Positions 53,520-64,000 of a stretch of DNA of 64,000 nucleotides are shown here, piece after piece. The notes beneath the pieces were generated by a model. The model did not search any database and was not told the origin of the DNA. It saw nothing but the letters and a program-made list of their open reading frames with translations. Numbering within the stretch: the first letter of the stretch is position 1; each line of letters opens with the position of its first letter. The DNA lies in contig NZ_JACBNX010000012.1 of NCBI RefSeq assembly GCF_013403875.1, forward strand, positions 62,001 through 126,000, in the 5' to 3' direction. A program made the position numbers and the translations under genes. The DNA comes from Burkholderia guangdongensis (GTDB taxonomy: Bacteria; Pseudomonadota; Gammaproteobacteria; Burkholderiales; Burkholderiaceae).

Positions 53520-54770
53520 ATGACTTTCTGCGCGATCGATTTCGGCACGTCCAATTCCGCGGTGGCGCTGCCGCACGGCGAGCGCATGCGGCTCGCGCCC
53601 GTCGAGGGCGATCACCTGACGCTGCCCACCGCGATTTTCTTCAACAACGACGAGAACACGCGCGAATACGGCCGCGCGGCGCTCGCGTCGTACATCGACG
53701 GCTTCGACGGCCGGCTGATGCGCTCGATGAAGAGCATTCTCGGCTCGCCGCTCGCGGAGACGACGACCGATCTCGGCGACGGCACCGGAATCGCGTACAC
53801 CGACGTGATCGCGCAGTTCCTGCGGCACCTGAAGCAGAAGGCCGAGACGTGCGCGGGCGCGCCGATCGGCCGGGCGGTGCTCGGCCGCCCGGTGTTTTTC
53901 GTCGACGACGATCCGCGCGCCGACCAGCTCGCCGAAACGCAGCTCGAGGCCGCCGCGCGGTCGGTCGGCTTCACCGACGTGCATTTCCAGTACGAGCCGA
54001 TCGCGGCCGCGTTCGACTACGAGTCGCGCCAGACCGACGAGCGGCTCGTGCTCGTCGCGGACATCGGCGGCGGCACGTCCGATTTCTCGCTCGTGCGCGT
54101 CGGCCCGCAGCGGATGCGCGAGCTGTCGCGCAAGGGCGACGTGCTCGCGCATCACGGCGTGCACGTCGCCGGCACGGATTACGACCGGCGCGTCGAGCTG
54201 TCGTCGATCATGCCCGCATTCGGCTATCGCGCGCTCGATCCGGAAGGCCGCGAGTTGCCGAACCGGATCTACTTCGATCTCGCGACCTGGCACCTGATCA
54301 ACACCGTCTACACGCCGAAGCGGCTCGGCGAGCTGAAGCTGATGCGGCATCTGTACGTCGACGCGCGGCAATTCGAGCGGCTGTTGAGTGTCGTCGAGCA
54401 GCGTTTCGGGCATGCGCTGATGGCGCGCGCGGAGGAGGCGAAGATCGGCGTCGCGGCGGGCGGGCAGACGCTGATCGACCTGAACGACGTCGAGGAGGAT
54501 CTGCAGCTCGCGTTCGACGCGGCCCAGCTGATCGAGGCGAGTGTCGACGACACCGCGCGGATCGTCGACGCGGCGCGCGAGACGGTGCGGCTCGCGGGCA
54601 TCGCGCCGCGCGAGGTCGGCGCGCTGTATTTCACCGGCGGCTCGACCGGGCTCGCGTTCCTGTCGGGCGCGCTCGCGGATGCGTTTCCGGATGCGCAGCC
54701 GGTATTCGGCGATCGGCTCGCGAGCGTCGCGACCGGGCTCGGGATTCACGCGCAGCGACTGTTCGGCTGA
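53520..54770 (+). CDS. Hsp70-like ATPase (YegD family)
   Basis: This 416-residue protein contains only the actin/Hsp70-type ATPase domain. Phosphate loop 1 is FCAIDFGTSNSAVALP, loop 2 VADIGGGTSDFSLVRVG, and the adenosine motif YFTGGSTGLAFLSGAL. There is no substrate-binding domain, which separates it from DnaK and fits the YegD group. Its chaperone partner is unknown. A bidirectional terminator lies about 75 bases behind it. Confidence 0.92.
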   Translation: MTFCAIDFGTSNSAVALPHGERMRLAPVEGDHLTLPTAIFFNNDENTREYGRAALASYIDGFDGRLMRSMKSILGSPLAETTTDLGDGTGIAYTDVIAQFLRHLKQKAETCAGAPIGRAVLGRPVFFVDDDPRADQLAETQLEAAARSVGFTDVHFQYEPIAAAFDYESRQTDERLVLVADIGGGTSDFSLVRVGPQRMRELSRKGDVLAHHGVHVAGTDYDRRVELSSIMPAFGYRALDPEGRELPNRIYFDLATWHLINTVYTPKRLGELKLMRHLYVDARQFERLLSVVEQRFGHALMARAEEAKIGVAAGGQTLIDLNDVEEDLQLAFDAAQLIEASVDDTARIVDAARETVRLAGIAPREVGALYFTGGSTGLAFLSGALADAFPDAQPVFGDRLASVATGLGIHAQRLFG

Positions 54771-54844
54771 GCGCGCGCAGGTCATTAATCGGAATAATCG
54801 GGCAATTGGGTATCCGGGTATCCGGATATCGAGCCCGAAAAAAG

Positions 54845-54870
54845 AAAAACCCCGCCGAGGCGGGGTTTTT
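54845..54870. terminator. Bidirectional terminator between the Hsp70-like gene and cspA
   Basis: AAAAACCCCGC (54845-54855) and GCGGGGTTTTT (54860-54870) form an eleven-base stem with a four-base loop. T runs exist on both strands. It ends cspA transcripts reading leftward and Hsp70-like gene transcripts reading rightward. Confidence 0.93.
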
Positions 54871-54896
54871 CCATCAGACGAAACCGTGCGCTGGAA

Positions 54897-55100
54897 TTAC
54901 AGCGGGCGGATGTTCGCGGCTTGCAGACCCTTCGGGCCCGTCTTGACGTCGAACTCGACCTTCTGGTTTTCCTGCAGCGTCTTGAAACCTTCGACACGGA
55001 TTTCAGAGAAGTGCGCGAACAGATCGTCGCCGCCGCCTTCCGGGGTGATGAAGCCGAAGCCCTTTGCGTCATTGAACCACTTGACGGTACCGGTTGCCAT
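54897..55100 (-). CDS. cspA: Cold-shock protein
   Basis: This 67-residue single cold-shock domain protein has RNP1 KGFGFI (13-18) and RNP2 LFAHF (27-31), both intact. It binds single-stranded RNA and melts structure at low temperature. AGGAAC precedes the ATG at a good distance. A consensus-like promoter at 55248-55276 implies a leader of about 140 bases, resembling the long regulatory leader of enterobacterial cspA. Confidence 0.97.
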   Translation of the reverse strand: MATGTVKWFNDAKGFGFITPEGGGDDLFAHFSEIRVEGFKTLQENQKVEFDVKTGPKGLQAANIRPL

Positions 55101-55521
55101 GTTACTTGTTCCTAAAAAAAATAAAACGGGCCAAAGCCCAAGGGTGCATGAAAATCAAGGAAGGGGTAATAGGGACCAACCGGAGTACCGTTGATGGGCG
55201 AACTACGAAAGACCACTTCACTCGCCGCTTGAAATCCTGCGCCAGTCTTTATACGGCGAAAGCCTGGGCCGGTCAACCGGATTTCTTTCAATTCAGGGTT
55301 ATTGCCGAGCCTTTCACTTACAAGCCTTGCAGCGAGCGCCAATTTTTTGTAGGGGGAGAACAATTTCGCCGCCAATCCCGAAGGTCAAACGTTAAACTAC
55401 GCGCCGCGCGGACTGGCTGCCCCGATCGGGTGGTCAGTCCCCCCAAGAACGCATGCGTGGTGCCATTCGAGCCGATCCCGAATGGCGGGCCGACCCTGCT
55501 TTTTGAGACACAGGAGAAGAT
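55101..55521. other. Spacer holding the cspA leader and the upstream region of the permease gene
   Basis: This 421-base stretch has lower GC than its surroundings. On the - strand, 55101-55241 is the inferred cspA leader and 55248-55276 its promoter. On the + strand, 55410-55440 holds an interrupted hairpin (GGACTGGC pairing with GTCAGTCC around a CCCGATCGGG core) about 80 bases before the permease start. An 87-codon open frame on the - strand has only a TTG start, lies over the promoter, and is not called. Confidence 0.55.
55248..55276 (-). promoter_or_regulatory. Sigma-70 type promoter of cspA
   Basis: On the - strand, TTGACC (55276-55271) and TATAAA (55253-55248) are separated by exactly 17 bases. 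Transcription would begin near 55241 and give a leader of about 140 bases to the cspA ATG at 55100. The position argues that an open frame covering 55112-55375 on the same strand is fortuitous. Confidence 0.75.
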
Positions 55522-57120
55522 GTGAACAGTTCTATTCAACGGAACATCGGTCCGATGGCCCTGATGCTGACCGGGCTCGGTTCGATTATCGGTTCGGGCT
55601 GGTTGTTCGGAGCCTGGAAGGCCGCCAAGATCGCCGGTCCGGCCGCGATCTGCGCGTGGATCATCGGGGCCGTCGTGATTCTCGCGATCGCGCTCACCTA
55701 TGCCGAGCTCGGCGCGATGTTCCCCGAGTCCGGCGGCATGGTCCGCTATGCGCGCTACTCGCACGGCTCGCTCGTCGGCTTCATCAGCGCGTGGGCGAAC
55801 TGGATCGCGATCGTGTCGGTGATCCCGATCGAAGCGGAAGCGTCGATCCAGTACATGAGCACCTGGCCCTACCCGTGGGCGCACGCGCTGTTCGTGAACG
55901 GATCGCTGACGACACCCGGGCTGCTGCTGTCCGCCGTGCTCGTCGTCATCTACTTCATGCTGAACTACTGGGGCGTCGCGCTGTTCGCGCGCGCCAACAC
56001 GACGATCACGGTCTTCAAGTTCCTGATCCCGGGCCTGACGATCCTCGGCCTGATGCTGACGAGCTTCCACCCCGGGAACCTCGGCACCGCGACGAGCGAG
56101 ACCTTCGCGCCGTACGGCTGGTCGGCGGTGCTGACCGCGGTCGCGACGAGCGGCATCGTGTTCGCGTTCAACGGCTTCCAGAGCCCGGTGAACCTCGCGG
56201 GCGAGGCGCGCAATCCGACGAAGAGCGTGCCGTTCGCGGTGATCACGTCGATCCTGATCGCGCTGGTGATCTACGTGCTGCTGCAGACGGCGTACATCGG
56301 CGCGGTGAATCCGGCCGACGTCGCGCGCGGCTGGAAGATGTTCGACTTCAAGTCGCCGTTCGCCGAGCTCGCGATCGCGCTGAACCTGAACTGGCTCGCG
56401 TTCCTGCTGTACGTCGACGCGTTCATCAGCCCGAGCGGCACCGGCACCACGTACATGGCGACGACGACCCGGATGATCTACGCGATGGAGCGCAACAACA
56501 CGATGCCGAAGTTCTTCGGCAACGTGCACCCGATCTACGGCGTGCCGCGCCAGGCGATGTGGTTCAACCTGCTCGTGTCGTTCATCTTCCTGTTCTTCTT
56601 CCGTGGCTGGAGCTCGCTCGCGGCGGTGATCTCGGTCGCGACCGTGATCTCGTACCTGACGGGCCCGATCAGCCTGATGGCGCTGCGCCGCACGGCGACC
56701 GACCTCGATCGTCCGCTGTCGATTCCCGGAATGAAGCTGATCGCGCCGTTCGCGTTCGTCTGCGCGTCGCTGATCCTGTATTGGGCGAAGTGGCCGCTGA
56801 CGGGCGAGATCATCCTGCTGATGATCGTCGCGCTGCCGGTCTACTTCTACTTCCAGGGCAAGGCAGGCTGGGGCGGCTGGGGCGAGGACCTGAAGGCCGC
56901 GTGGTGGCTCGTCGCGTATCTGCCGGTGATGGCGGTGCTGTCGCTGATCGGCAGCAAGCAGTTCGGCGGCGCGGGCGTGCTGCCGTACGGCTGGGACATG
57001 GTTATCGTCGCGGTGATCGCACTCGGGTTCTACTTCTGGGGCGCTAACAGCGGCTACCGGACGCAGTATCTCGACGAGCGTGAAACGCACGACGAGATCC
57101 TCGAAGGGATCGGCGCCTGA
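55522..57120 (+). CDS. Amino acid permease, APC superfamily
   Basis: This 532-residue transporter has about 12-14 membrane helices. The APC signature is at the N-terminus (GPMALMLTGLGSIIGSGWLFGAWKAAKIAGPAA), with VFAFNGFQSPVNLAGEARNPTKSVPFAV in the helix 6 region. It resembles the aspartate:alanine/glutamate-type exchangers, but the substrate is not certain. The start codon is GTG at 55522 after CAGGAGAAG; an ATG two bases earlier is immediately followed by a stop. A strong terminator follows. Confidence 0.93.
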   Translation: MNSSIQRNIGPMALMLTGLGSIIGSGWLFGAWKAAKIAGPAAICAWIIGAVVILAIALTYAELGAMFPESGGMVRYARYSHGSLVGFISAWANWIAIVSVIPIEAEASIQYMSTWPYPWAHALFVNGSLTTPGLLLSAVLVVIYFMLNYWGVALFARANTTITVFKFLIPGLTILGLMLTSFHPGNLGTATSETFAPYGWSAVLTAVATSGIVFAFNGFQSPVNLAGEARNPTKSVPFAVITSILIALVIYVLLQTAYIGAVNPADVARGWKMFDFKSPFAELAIALNLNWLAFLLYVDAFISPSGTGTTYMATTTRMIYAMERNNTMPKFFGNVHPIYGVPRQAMWFNLLVSFIFLFFFRGWSSLAAVISVATVISYLTGPISLMALRRTATDLDRPLSIPGMKLIAPFAFVCASLILYWAKWPLTGEIILLMIVALPVYFYFQGKAGWGGWGEDLKAAWWLVAYLPVMAVLSLIGSKQFGGAGVLPYGWDMVIVAVIALGFYFWGANSGYRTQYLDERETHDEILEGIGA

Positions 57121-57179
57121 CGCCGCGCGCTTCGCCCGTCGCCGATCGGCGGCGGCAGGCGAGGCGGCAAGGAAGTGGC

Positions 57180-57226
57180 AAAACAGAAAGCCCGCTCGAG
57201 CTTCGGCTCGGCGGGCTTTCTGTTTT
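57180..57226 (+). terminator. Strong terminator behind the permease gene
   Basis: AAAACAGAAAGCCCGC (57180-57195) and GCGGGCTTTCTGTTTT (57211-57226) are perfect complements. They enclose an inner CGAGC-TTCG-GCTCG hairpin with a stable TTCG loop and one bulged T. It would work on both strands, ending the permease message and that of the convergent dioxygenase gene. Confidence 0.93.
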
Positions 57227-57264
57227 TCGGGGCGCTCGGGACGCGCGGGGCGCGCCGCGCTCGC

Positions 57265-58053
57265 TCAGGCCGCGCGGTCGAACACGTAGTTCGTCATCGC
57301 GAGCATGCGCTGGTAGGTGCCGAGCGACTGGATGCCGAGCCGGTAATCGTCGTCGGCCGCGCCGAGCGCCGCGAAGACCGGCAGCAGATGCTCGTCGGTC
57401 GGGTGCATCAGCACCGCGTGCGGCGCCTGTCGGCGGTAGTCGAGCAGCGCGTCGACGTCGCGCGCGGCGAGCTTCTCTTCAAACCAGTCGGTGAATTCGG
57501 TCACGCGCGGATCGGCGTCTTCCGGCGCCGCGTCGAAATCGGCCGCGCGCAGGTTGTGCGTGATCTGGCCCGAGCCGATCACCATCACGCCGTCGTCGCG
57601 GAGCGGCCGTAGCGCGCGGCCGAGCTGAAAGTGGTGCGCGGCGTCCGCGCGCGGCTGGATCGACAACTGCGCGACCGGCACGTCGGCGCCCGGGAACATC
57701 AGCAGCATCGGCACCCACGCGCCGTGGTCGAGGCCGTGCTCGTGCGTCGCGGTCGTGATGCCGGCCGCGTTCAGCAACTCGGCCGCGCGTTCGGCGACGT
57801 CCGGCGCGCCCGGCGCCGGGTACTGGATTTCGTACAGCGCGCGCGGGAAGCCGTAAAAATCGTGGATCGTCTCCGGATGCCGGGCGACGCTCGCGACCGG
57901 CTGCAGCGTGCCCCAGTGCGCGGACAGCATCAGCACCGCGCGCGGGCGCGGCAGCTCGGCGCCGAGGTGCGTGAACGCACCGGACGGCAGCGTCGGATCG
58001 ATCGGCAGCGTCGGCGCGCCGTGGGACAGATAGAGAGAGGGCAGGCGGTTCAT
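57265..58053 (-). CDS. LigB-type extradiol ring-cleavage dioxygenase (DODA/YgiD family)
   Basis: This 262-residue enzyme of the class III extradiol dioxygenase family acts on catechol-type substrates such as DOPA in YgiD. Metal ligands are His11 in LYLSHGAPT, His46 in LSAHWGTL and the HEHGLDHGAW stretch, with IGSGQITHNLR and HAVLMHPTDEHLLPVF further on. The physiological substrate cannot be told from the sequence. It stands alone in leftward orientation behind a shared terminator. Confidence 0.9.
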   Translation of the reverse strand: MNRLPSLYLSHGAPTLPIDPTLPSGAFTHLGAELPRPRAVLMLSAHWGTLQPVASVARHPETIHDFYGFPRALYEIQYPAPGAPDVAERAAELLNAAGITTATHEHGLDHGAWVPMLLMFPGADVPVAQLSIQPRADAAHHFQLGRALRPLRDDGVMVIGSGQITHNLRAADFDAAPEDADPRVTEFTDWFEEKLAARDVDALLDYRRQAPHAVLMHPTDEHLLPVFAALGAADDDYRLGIQSLGTYQRMLAMTNYVFDRAA

Positions 58054-58176
58054 CGCGAAAATTCGGCTCGAGAGGTTCGTGACGACGACTATAGGCGCGT
58101 ACTCACCGTTGATAAACCGGCTTCATGGAATTTAATTCGATCCTGTCTGTTGGTAATCGGGCGAGGGCGAAGCCGA

Positions 58177-58770
58177 TTACGCGTGCCGCAAGCCTTCCCA
58201 GGGCGTCGTCAGCGGCGCGCTGAGCGCGAACAGGTCGAGCACGCGCGTGACGGTCTGGTCGACCAGTTCGCCGATCGTCTGCGGCATCGCATAGAACGCC
58301 GGCAGCGGCGGGAAGATGATGCCGCCCATTTCGGTCACGGCGGTCATGTTGCGCAGATGCGCGAGGTTGAGCGGTGTTTCGCGCACGAGCAGCACGAGGC
58401 GGCGGCGCTCCTTCAGCGTGACGTCGGCCGCGCGCGTGATCAGGTTGTCGGACAACCCGTGCGCGATGCTCGCGAGCGTCTTCATCGAGCACGGCGCGAC
58501 GACCATCCCGTCGGTCGCGAACGAGCCGGACGCGATCGTCGCGCCGACGTCGCGCACCGAATGCACGACGTCCGCACGGCCTTCGACGTCGGCCTTCGAC
58601 AGTTGCAGTTCGTGCTGGACGTTGAGCCAGCCGGCGCTCGAGATCAGCAGATGCGTCTCGACGCCGCCGGCGGCGCGCAGCATGTCGAGCAGCCGCACGC
58701 CGTAGATCGCGCCCGTTGCGCCGGTGATCGCGACGATCAGCCGGCGCGGCGGCGCGCTGCGGGAAGTCAT
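58177..58770 (-). CDS. ubiX: Flavin prenyltransferase UbiX
   Basis: UbiX (197 residues) makes prenylated FMN, the cofactor of the UbiD decarboxylase in ubiquinone synthesis. RLIVAITGATGAIYGVRLLDML binds the flavin, with VAPCSMKTLASIAHGLSDNLITRAADV and PLTTPWEGL as other family motifs. ubiD is not in the window. It is followed upstream (to the right) by grxD in the same direction, 24 bases away. Confidence 0.95.
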   Translation of the reverse strand: MTSRSAPPRRLIVAITGATGAIYGVRLLDMLRAAGGVETHLLISSAGWLNVQHELQLSKADVEGRADVVHSVRDVGATIASGSFATDGMVVAPCSMKTLASIAHGLSDNLITRAADVTLKERRRLVLLVRETPLNLAHLRNMTAVTEMGGIIFPPLPAFYAMPQTIGELVDQTVTRVLDLFALSAPLTTPWEGLRHA

Positions 58771-58794
58771 CGGAGCGAAAGGCGTGAAAGTCGC

Positions 58795-59106
58795 TTAAGC
58801 GGCGGCGAACAGCTGTTGCAGCTCGCCCGACTGGTACATCTCCATCATGATGTCCGAGCCGCCGACGAATTCGCCCTTCACGTAGAGCTGCGGGATCGTC
58901 GGCCAGTTCGAGAATTCCTTGATGCCCTGGCGGATCTCTTCGTCCTCGAGCACGTTGACCGTCTTGAACTGATCGACGCCGCAGGCCTTCAGCACCTGCA
59001 CCGCGCGGCCGGAGAAGCCGCACATCGGGAATTGCGCGGTGCCCTTCATGAAGAGCACGACCTGGTTTTCGTCGACGATTTGCTTGATTCGTTGTTGGGT
59101 GTCCAT
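58795..59106 (-). CDS. grxD: Monothiol glutaredoxin (Grx4 type)
   Basis: This 103-residue monothiol glutaredoxin has CGFS active site (Cys29-Ser32) preceded by [31 protein letters not shown] for glutathione binding, and a C-terminal GELQQLF. Such proteins carry glutathione-bound 2Fe-2S clusters and hand them to targets, often with BolA. It sits downstream of prmC, a common arrangement in beta-proteobacteria. Confidence 0.97.
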   Translation of the reverse strand: MDTQQRIKQIVDENQVVLFMKGTAQFPMCGFSGRAVQVLKACGVDQFKTVNVLEDEEIRQGIKEFSNWPTIPQLYVKGEFVGGSDIMMEMYQSGELQQLFAAA

Positions 59107-59200
59107 GACTGACCTTGCATGTAAATGGCGAGCGGGTAGACCGAAATGATAGCGGATTTCGACCGCGCAGGCCGGGCGCGGGCCGGGCGAGAGCGGCGGC

Positions 59201-60055
59201 TCAGGCGGGCAGGCGGCCGCCCGTCGTGCGCTCGATCGACGCGAGGTCGGTCAGCGACTCGACCTCGGTGAAGCCGCGCGCGGCGAGGAGCGCGCGCACG
59301 GCGTCGGCCTGGTCGTAGCCGTGCTCGATCCACAGCGTGCCGCCCGGTTTCAGGTACAGGCTCGCGCCCGCGACGATCACGCGGATCGCGGTCAGTCCGT
59401 CGTCGTCGTCGGTCAGCGCGCCGCGCGGCTCGAAGCGCAGATCGCCCTGCGACAGGTGCGGATCGTCGTGCGCGATATACGGCGGGTTGCTGACGATCGC
59501 GTCGAACGCGAGCGCCGTATCGAGCGTCGTGTACCAGTCGCTCTGCAGCCATTGCAGCGGGCCGCCCGGGCGATGCGCGTCGAGCAGCTTCGCCGCGTTG
59601 CGCCGCGCGAGCGCGAGCGCGGCGGCCGAGCGGTCGAGCGCCCACACGCGCGCATCGGGCCGCTCCGCGGCGATCGACACCGCAATCGCGCCGCTGCCGG
59701 TGCCGAGATCGAGCACCGCCGGGTGCGGGATCCCGTCGATCGCATCGAGCGCCGCCTCGACGAGCAGCTCGGTCTCCGGGCGGGGGATCAGCACGTCCGG
59801 CGTCACGTCGAACGATCGGCCGAAGAACTCGCGCGCGCCGACCAGCTGCGCGACCGGCTCGCCGGCGCCGCGCCGCGCTTCCAGCGCGAGGAAGCGGTCG
59901 ACGGCGGCCGTGTCGAGCGGCTCGTCGCCGCGCGTGATCAGCTGCGTGCGGGTCCAGCCGAGCGCGTGCGCGAGCAGGATCCGCGCGTCGACCGGATCCA
60001 GCGGCGACGCACGCAACAGTTCGATCGCGGTCGTGGCGGCCATCACGAGCCTCAT
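59201..60055 (-). CDS. prmC: Release factor glutamine N5-methyltransferase PrmC
   Basis: PrmC (284 residues) methylates the glutamine of the GGQ motif in release factors. An N-terminal helical domain ([21 protein letters not shown]) recognises the factor. The SAM domain has [18 protein letters not shown] and catalytic NPPY in [15 protein letters not shown]. Its ATG overlaps the stop of prfA, its substrate gene, by four bases. An internal ATG at 60043 ([10 protein letters not shown]) is also possible. Confidence 0.95.
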   Translation of the reverse strand: MRLVMAATTAIELLRASPLDPVDARILLAHALGWTRTQLITRGDEPLDTAAVDRFLALEARRGAGEPVAQLVGAREFFGRSFDVTPDVLIPRPETELLVEAALDAIDGIPHPAVLDLGTGSGAIAVSIAAERPDARVWALDRSAAALALARRNAAKLLDAHRPGGPLQWLQSDWYTTLDTALAFDAIVSNPPYIAHDDPHLSQGDLRFEPRGALTDDDDGLTAIRVIVAGASLYLKPGGTLWIEHGYDQADAVRALLAARGFTEVESLTDLASIERTTGGRLPA

Positions 60056-61134
60056 TCAGTGTCGCCGAGCGACGCGAGCAACTCGGCCTGATGCTCGCTG
60101 ACGAGCGCGGCGATCAGCTCGTGGATGTCGCCGTCCATGATCGCCTCGAGCTTGTACAGCGTCAGGTTGATCCGGTGATCGGTCATCCGGCCCTGCGGGA
60201 AGTTGTACGTGCGGATCCGCTCGGAACGGTCGCCGGAGCCGATCAGGCTCTTGCGCGTCGCCGCTTCCTTCGCGTGCTGCTCGTGATACTGCTTGTCCTT
60301 GATCCGCGCGGCGAGCACCTTCAGCGCGCGGTCCTTGTTCTTGTGCTGCGAGCGGTCGTCCTGGCACTCGACGACGATTCCCGTGGGAATGTGCGTAACG
60401 CGCACCGCCGAATCGGTCTTGTTGATGTGTTGGCCGCCCGCGCCCGACGCGCGGAACGTGTCGATCCGCAGGTCGGCCGGATTGATCGCGACCTCGGCGA
60501 TCTCGTCGGCTTCCGGCATCACTGCGACCGTGCACGCGGACGTGTGGATCCGGCCCTGCGTCTCGGTCGCCGGCACGCGCTGCACGCGATGGCCGCCCGA
60601 CTCGAACTTGAGCCGCGAATAGGCGCCCTGGCCCGCGATCCGCACGATCACCTCCTTGAAGCCGCCGAGATCCGACGCGCTCTCCGACATCATCTCGACC
60701 TGCCAGCGCTGCCGCTCCGCGTAGCGCAGATACATCCGCAGCAGATCGCCCGCGAACAGCGCCGACTCGTCGCCGCCGGCGCCCGCGCGGATTTCGAGAA
60801 AGATGTTGCGGTCGTCGTTCGGATCCTTCGGCAGCAGCATCTTCTGCAGCTCGGTCTCGAGGCGCGTCATCCGCTCGCGCGCGGCCCCGATCTCGTCCTC
60901 GGCGAAGTCGCGCATCGATGCGTCGCCGAGCAGTTCCTGCGCGGCCGCCTCGTCGTCGAGGGCCTGGCGCCACAGCGCGTAATGCCCGACGAGCGGTTCC
61001 AGCTCAGCATGCTCGCGCGTGAGCTTGCGGTACTGGTCGAGGTCGGCCGTGACGTTCTCGCGGCTCAGCAGATCGTTCAGTTCGGCCAGTCGGCTTGCGA
61101 GCTGGTCGAGCTTGCGTTGCATGCTCGTCTTCAT
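60052..61134 (-). CDS. prfA: Peptide chain release factor 1
   Basis: RF1 (360 residues) ends translation at UAA and UAG. The codon-recognition motif is PAT in [15 protein letters not shown], and the catalytic GGQ is in [17 protein letters not shown]. Length and order are typical. It is coupled to prmC downstream, and hemA lies 79 bases upstream in the same direction, the classic hemA-prfA-prmC order. Confidence 0.98.
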   Translation of the reverse strand: MKTSMQRKLDQLASRLAELNDLLSRENVTADLDQYRKLTREHAELEPLVGHYALWRQALDDEAAAQELLGDASMRDFAEDEIGAARERMTRLETELQKMLLPKDPNDDRNIFLEIRAGAGGDESALFAGDLLRMYLRYAERQRWQVEMMSESASDLGGFKEVIVRIAGQGAYSRLKFESGGHRVQRVPATETQGRIHTSACTVAVMPEADEIAEVAINPADLRIDTFRASGAGGQHINKTDSAVRVTHIPTGIVVECQDDRSQHKNKDRALKVLAARIKDKQYHEQHAKEAATRKSLIGSGDRSERIRTYNFPQGRMTDHRINLTLYKLEAIMDGDIHELIAALVSEHQAELLASLGDTE

Positions 61135-61213
61135 GATGTGGAGCGTAGCTCCCGGGCAAGGATTCGGAAAGGGACAGCCGGCGGCGCGCGCCGGCAGGGC
61201 GGGGAGGGCGGCG

Positions 61214-63302
<2,089 letters not shown>

Positions 63303-63483
63303 GGTTCTGTTTCTGTCCGGCGGCCGGCGCCCCGCTTGCCATAACGTCGGGTCGGCCCCTACACTCGAACGTTACGCGGTCAGCACCCGGCCGGTCCTGC
63401 TGGGTTGAACGGAAGGACCATGCTAGCCGCGCGAATCGTTCACGCCTATGGGACGAGTCTGAAATTGCGAAAGAGGGCGTCGA

Positions 63484-63738
63484 ATGAACTGGTTTGGAAT
63501 CGTCGTCCTGGGAGCGACCGTCGGATGGCTCGGCGGATGGCTGCATCCGATGCGCCGCGCGGGCCGGCCCGCGTGGTGGGTCGCGGTGCTCGCCGGCATC
63601 GCGGGCGCCGCCGTGGCCAGAATGGCTGGCAACCTCTCGGGACTCTTTTACGACGGCGGGACGCTCGAATGGCCGGTGTGCACCGGCATCGCGTTGGCCG
63701 CCGTGGCCGCGACGGTCGCGCTGGCGGCCCGTCGCTGA
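63484..63738 (+). CDS. Small membrane protein (GlsB/YeaQ-like)
   Basis: This 84-residue protein has three hydrophobic segments (WFGIVVLGATVGWLGGWL, WWVAVLAGIAGAAVARMAG, VCTGIALAAVAATVALAA), with the glycine pattern of small GlsB/YeaQ-type membrane proteins. Function is unknown. ATG 63484 follows AGAGGG. It precedes the aminopeptidase gene by 17 bases in the same direction. Confidence 0.7.
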   Translation: MNWFGIVVLGATVGWLGGWLHPMRRAGRPAWWVAVLAGIAGAAVARMAGNLSGLFYDGGTLEWPVCTGIALAAVAATVALAARR

Positions 63739-63755
63739 TCGTTTCAGGTGAAATC

Positions 63756-64000
63756 ATGAATGCCCGTCTTCCCGAAGACCCGTCGGCGCCCGCCCGCGTC
63801 GCGCTGTTGCGCGGCGCGATGGCCCGCGAGGGTCTGGCCGCCTATCTCGTGCCGTCCGCCGATCCGCATCTGTCCGAATATCTGCCCGAGCGCTGGCAGG
63901 CGCGCCGCTGGCTGTCCGGCTTCACCGGCTCGGTCGGCACGCTCGTCATCACCGCCGATTTCGCGGGGCTGTGGGTCGACAGCCGCTATTGGGTGCAGGC
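63756..64000 (+). CDS. Xaa-Pro aminopeptidase (3' end outside window)
   Basis: The first 81 codons belong to an M24-family aminopeptidase P. They read RVALLRGAMAREGLAAYLVPSADPHLSEYLPERW, then LSGFTGSVGTLVITADFAGLWVDSRYW, the creatinase/prolidase N-terminal domain. The metal-binding catalytic half lies beyond the window. The start ATG at 63756 follows TTCAGGTG. Confidence 0.9.
   Translation, partial: MNARLPEDPSAPARVALLRGAMAREGLAAYLVPSADPHLSEYLPERWQARRWLSGFTGSVGTLVITADFAGLWVDSRYWVQ

Noticed and set aside
55112..55375. 87-codon open frame on the - strand upstream of cspA
   Set aside because: It has only a TTG start and no ribosome site, and the likely cspA promoter and leader lie inside it.

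Overview
The window is high-GC DNA from the primary chromosome of a Burkholderia, most likely of the Burkholderia cepacia complex. The evidence is the gene order (his operon with marC inside it, tatABC, petABC, sspAB, tRNA-Thr, a complete type VI secretion locus, then grxD-prmC-prfA-hemA), the strong GC bias at third codon positions, and protein sequences that read as Burkholderiales throughout. Species assignment is an inference; no marker here settles it.

Left part (1-15,960) is core metabolism. The 3' part of a histidine operon (hisD-hisC-hisB-marC-hisH-hisA-hisF-hisI-hisE) runs on the + strand, followed by a small membrane protein, a HIT hydrolase and tatABC. A convergent DegS-like protease and a divergent Nif3-like protein follow. 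Then come the cytochrome bc1 complex (petABC), the stringent starvation pair sspA-sspB and a tRNA-Thr. Two copies of an 87-bp repeat sit exactly in front of hisH and hisI.

A short accessory stretch (about 16,000-17,100) lies directly behind the tRNA. It holds a 5'-truncated HicB-type antitoxin and an intact DUF1778/GNAT toxin-antitoxin pair whose operator palindrome covers its own -10 box.

The middle (17,146-47,421) is a complete type VI secretion locus. tssL-tssK-tssJ are read leftward; a lipoprotein gene (tagM-like) and tssB-C-D(hcp)-E-F-G-H(clpV)-A are read rightward; tagN, tagF, tssM and tagX are read leftward; an unnamed membrane-anchored protein gene is last and read rightward. Inserted between tssA and tagN is a variable segment of lower GC. 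It holds a degenerate 42-bp tandem-repeat array, a decayed DUF1016 (YhcG) nuclease gene, a SymE-type toxin with a likely antisense-RNA hairpin, and a cassette of vgrG, a lipase effector, a lipoprotein immunity gene and a PAAR tip gene. All thirteen core tss functions are present, plus a PAAR protein. TssL has no peptidoglycan-binding domain, and a separate OmpA-type lipoprotein (TagN) probably supplies that function.

The right part (47,600-64,000) returns to chromosomal housekeeping. It has two methyltransferases, a DUF1415 protein, a divergent TetR/MFS pair with twin operator sites, a nitroreductase-like protein, an Hsp70-like ATPase, cspA with a clear promoter and long leader, and an amino-acid permease. 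A leftward run of LigB-type dioxygenase, ubiX, grxD, prmC, prfA, hemA and an orphan response regulator with a degenerate acidic pocket follows. The window ends in the start of an aminopeptidase P gene.
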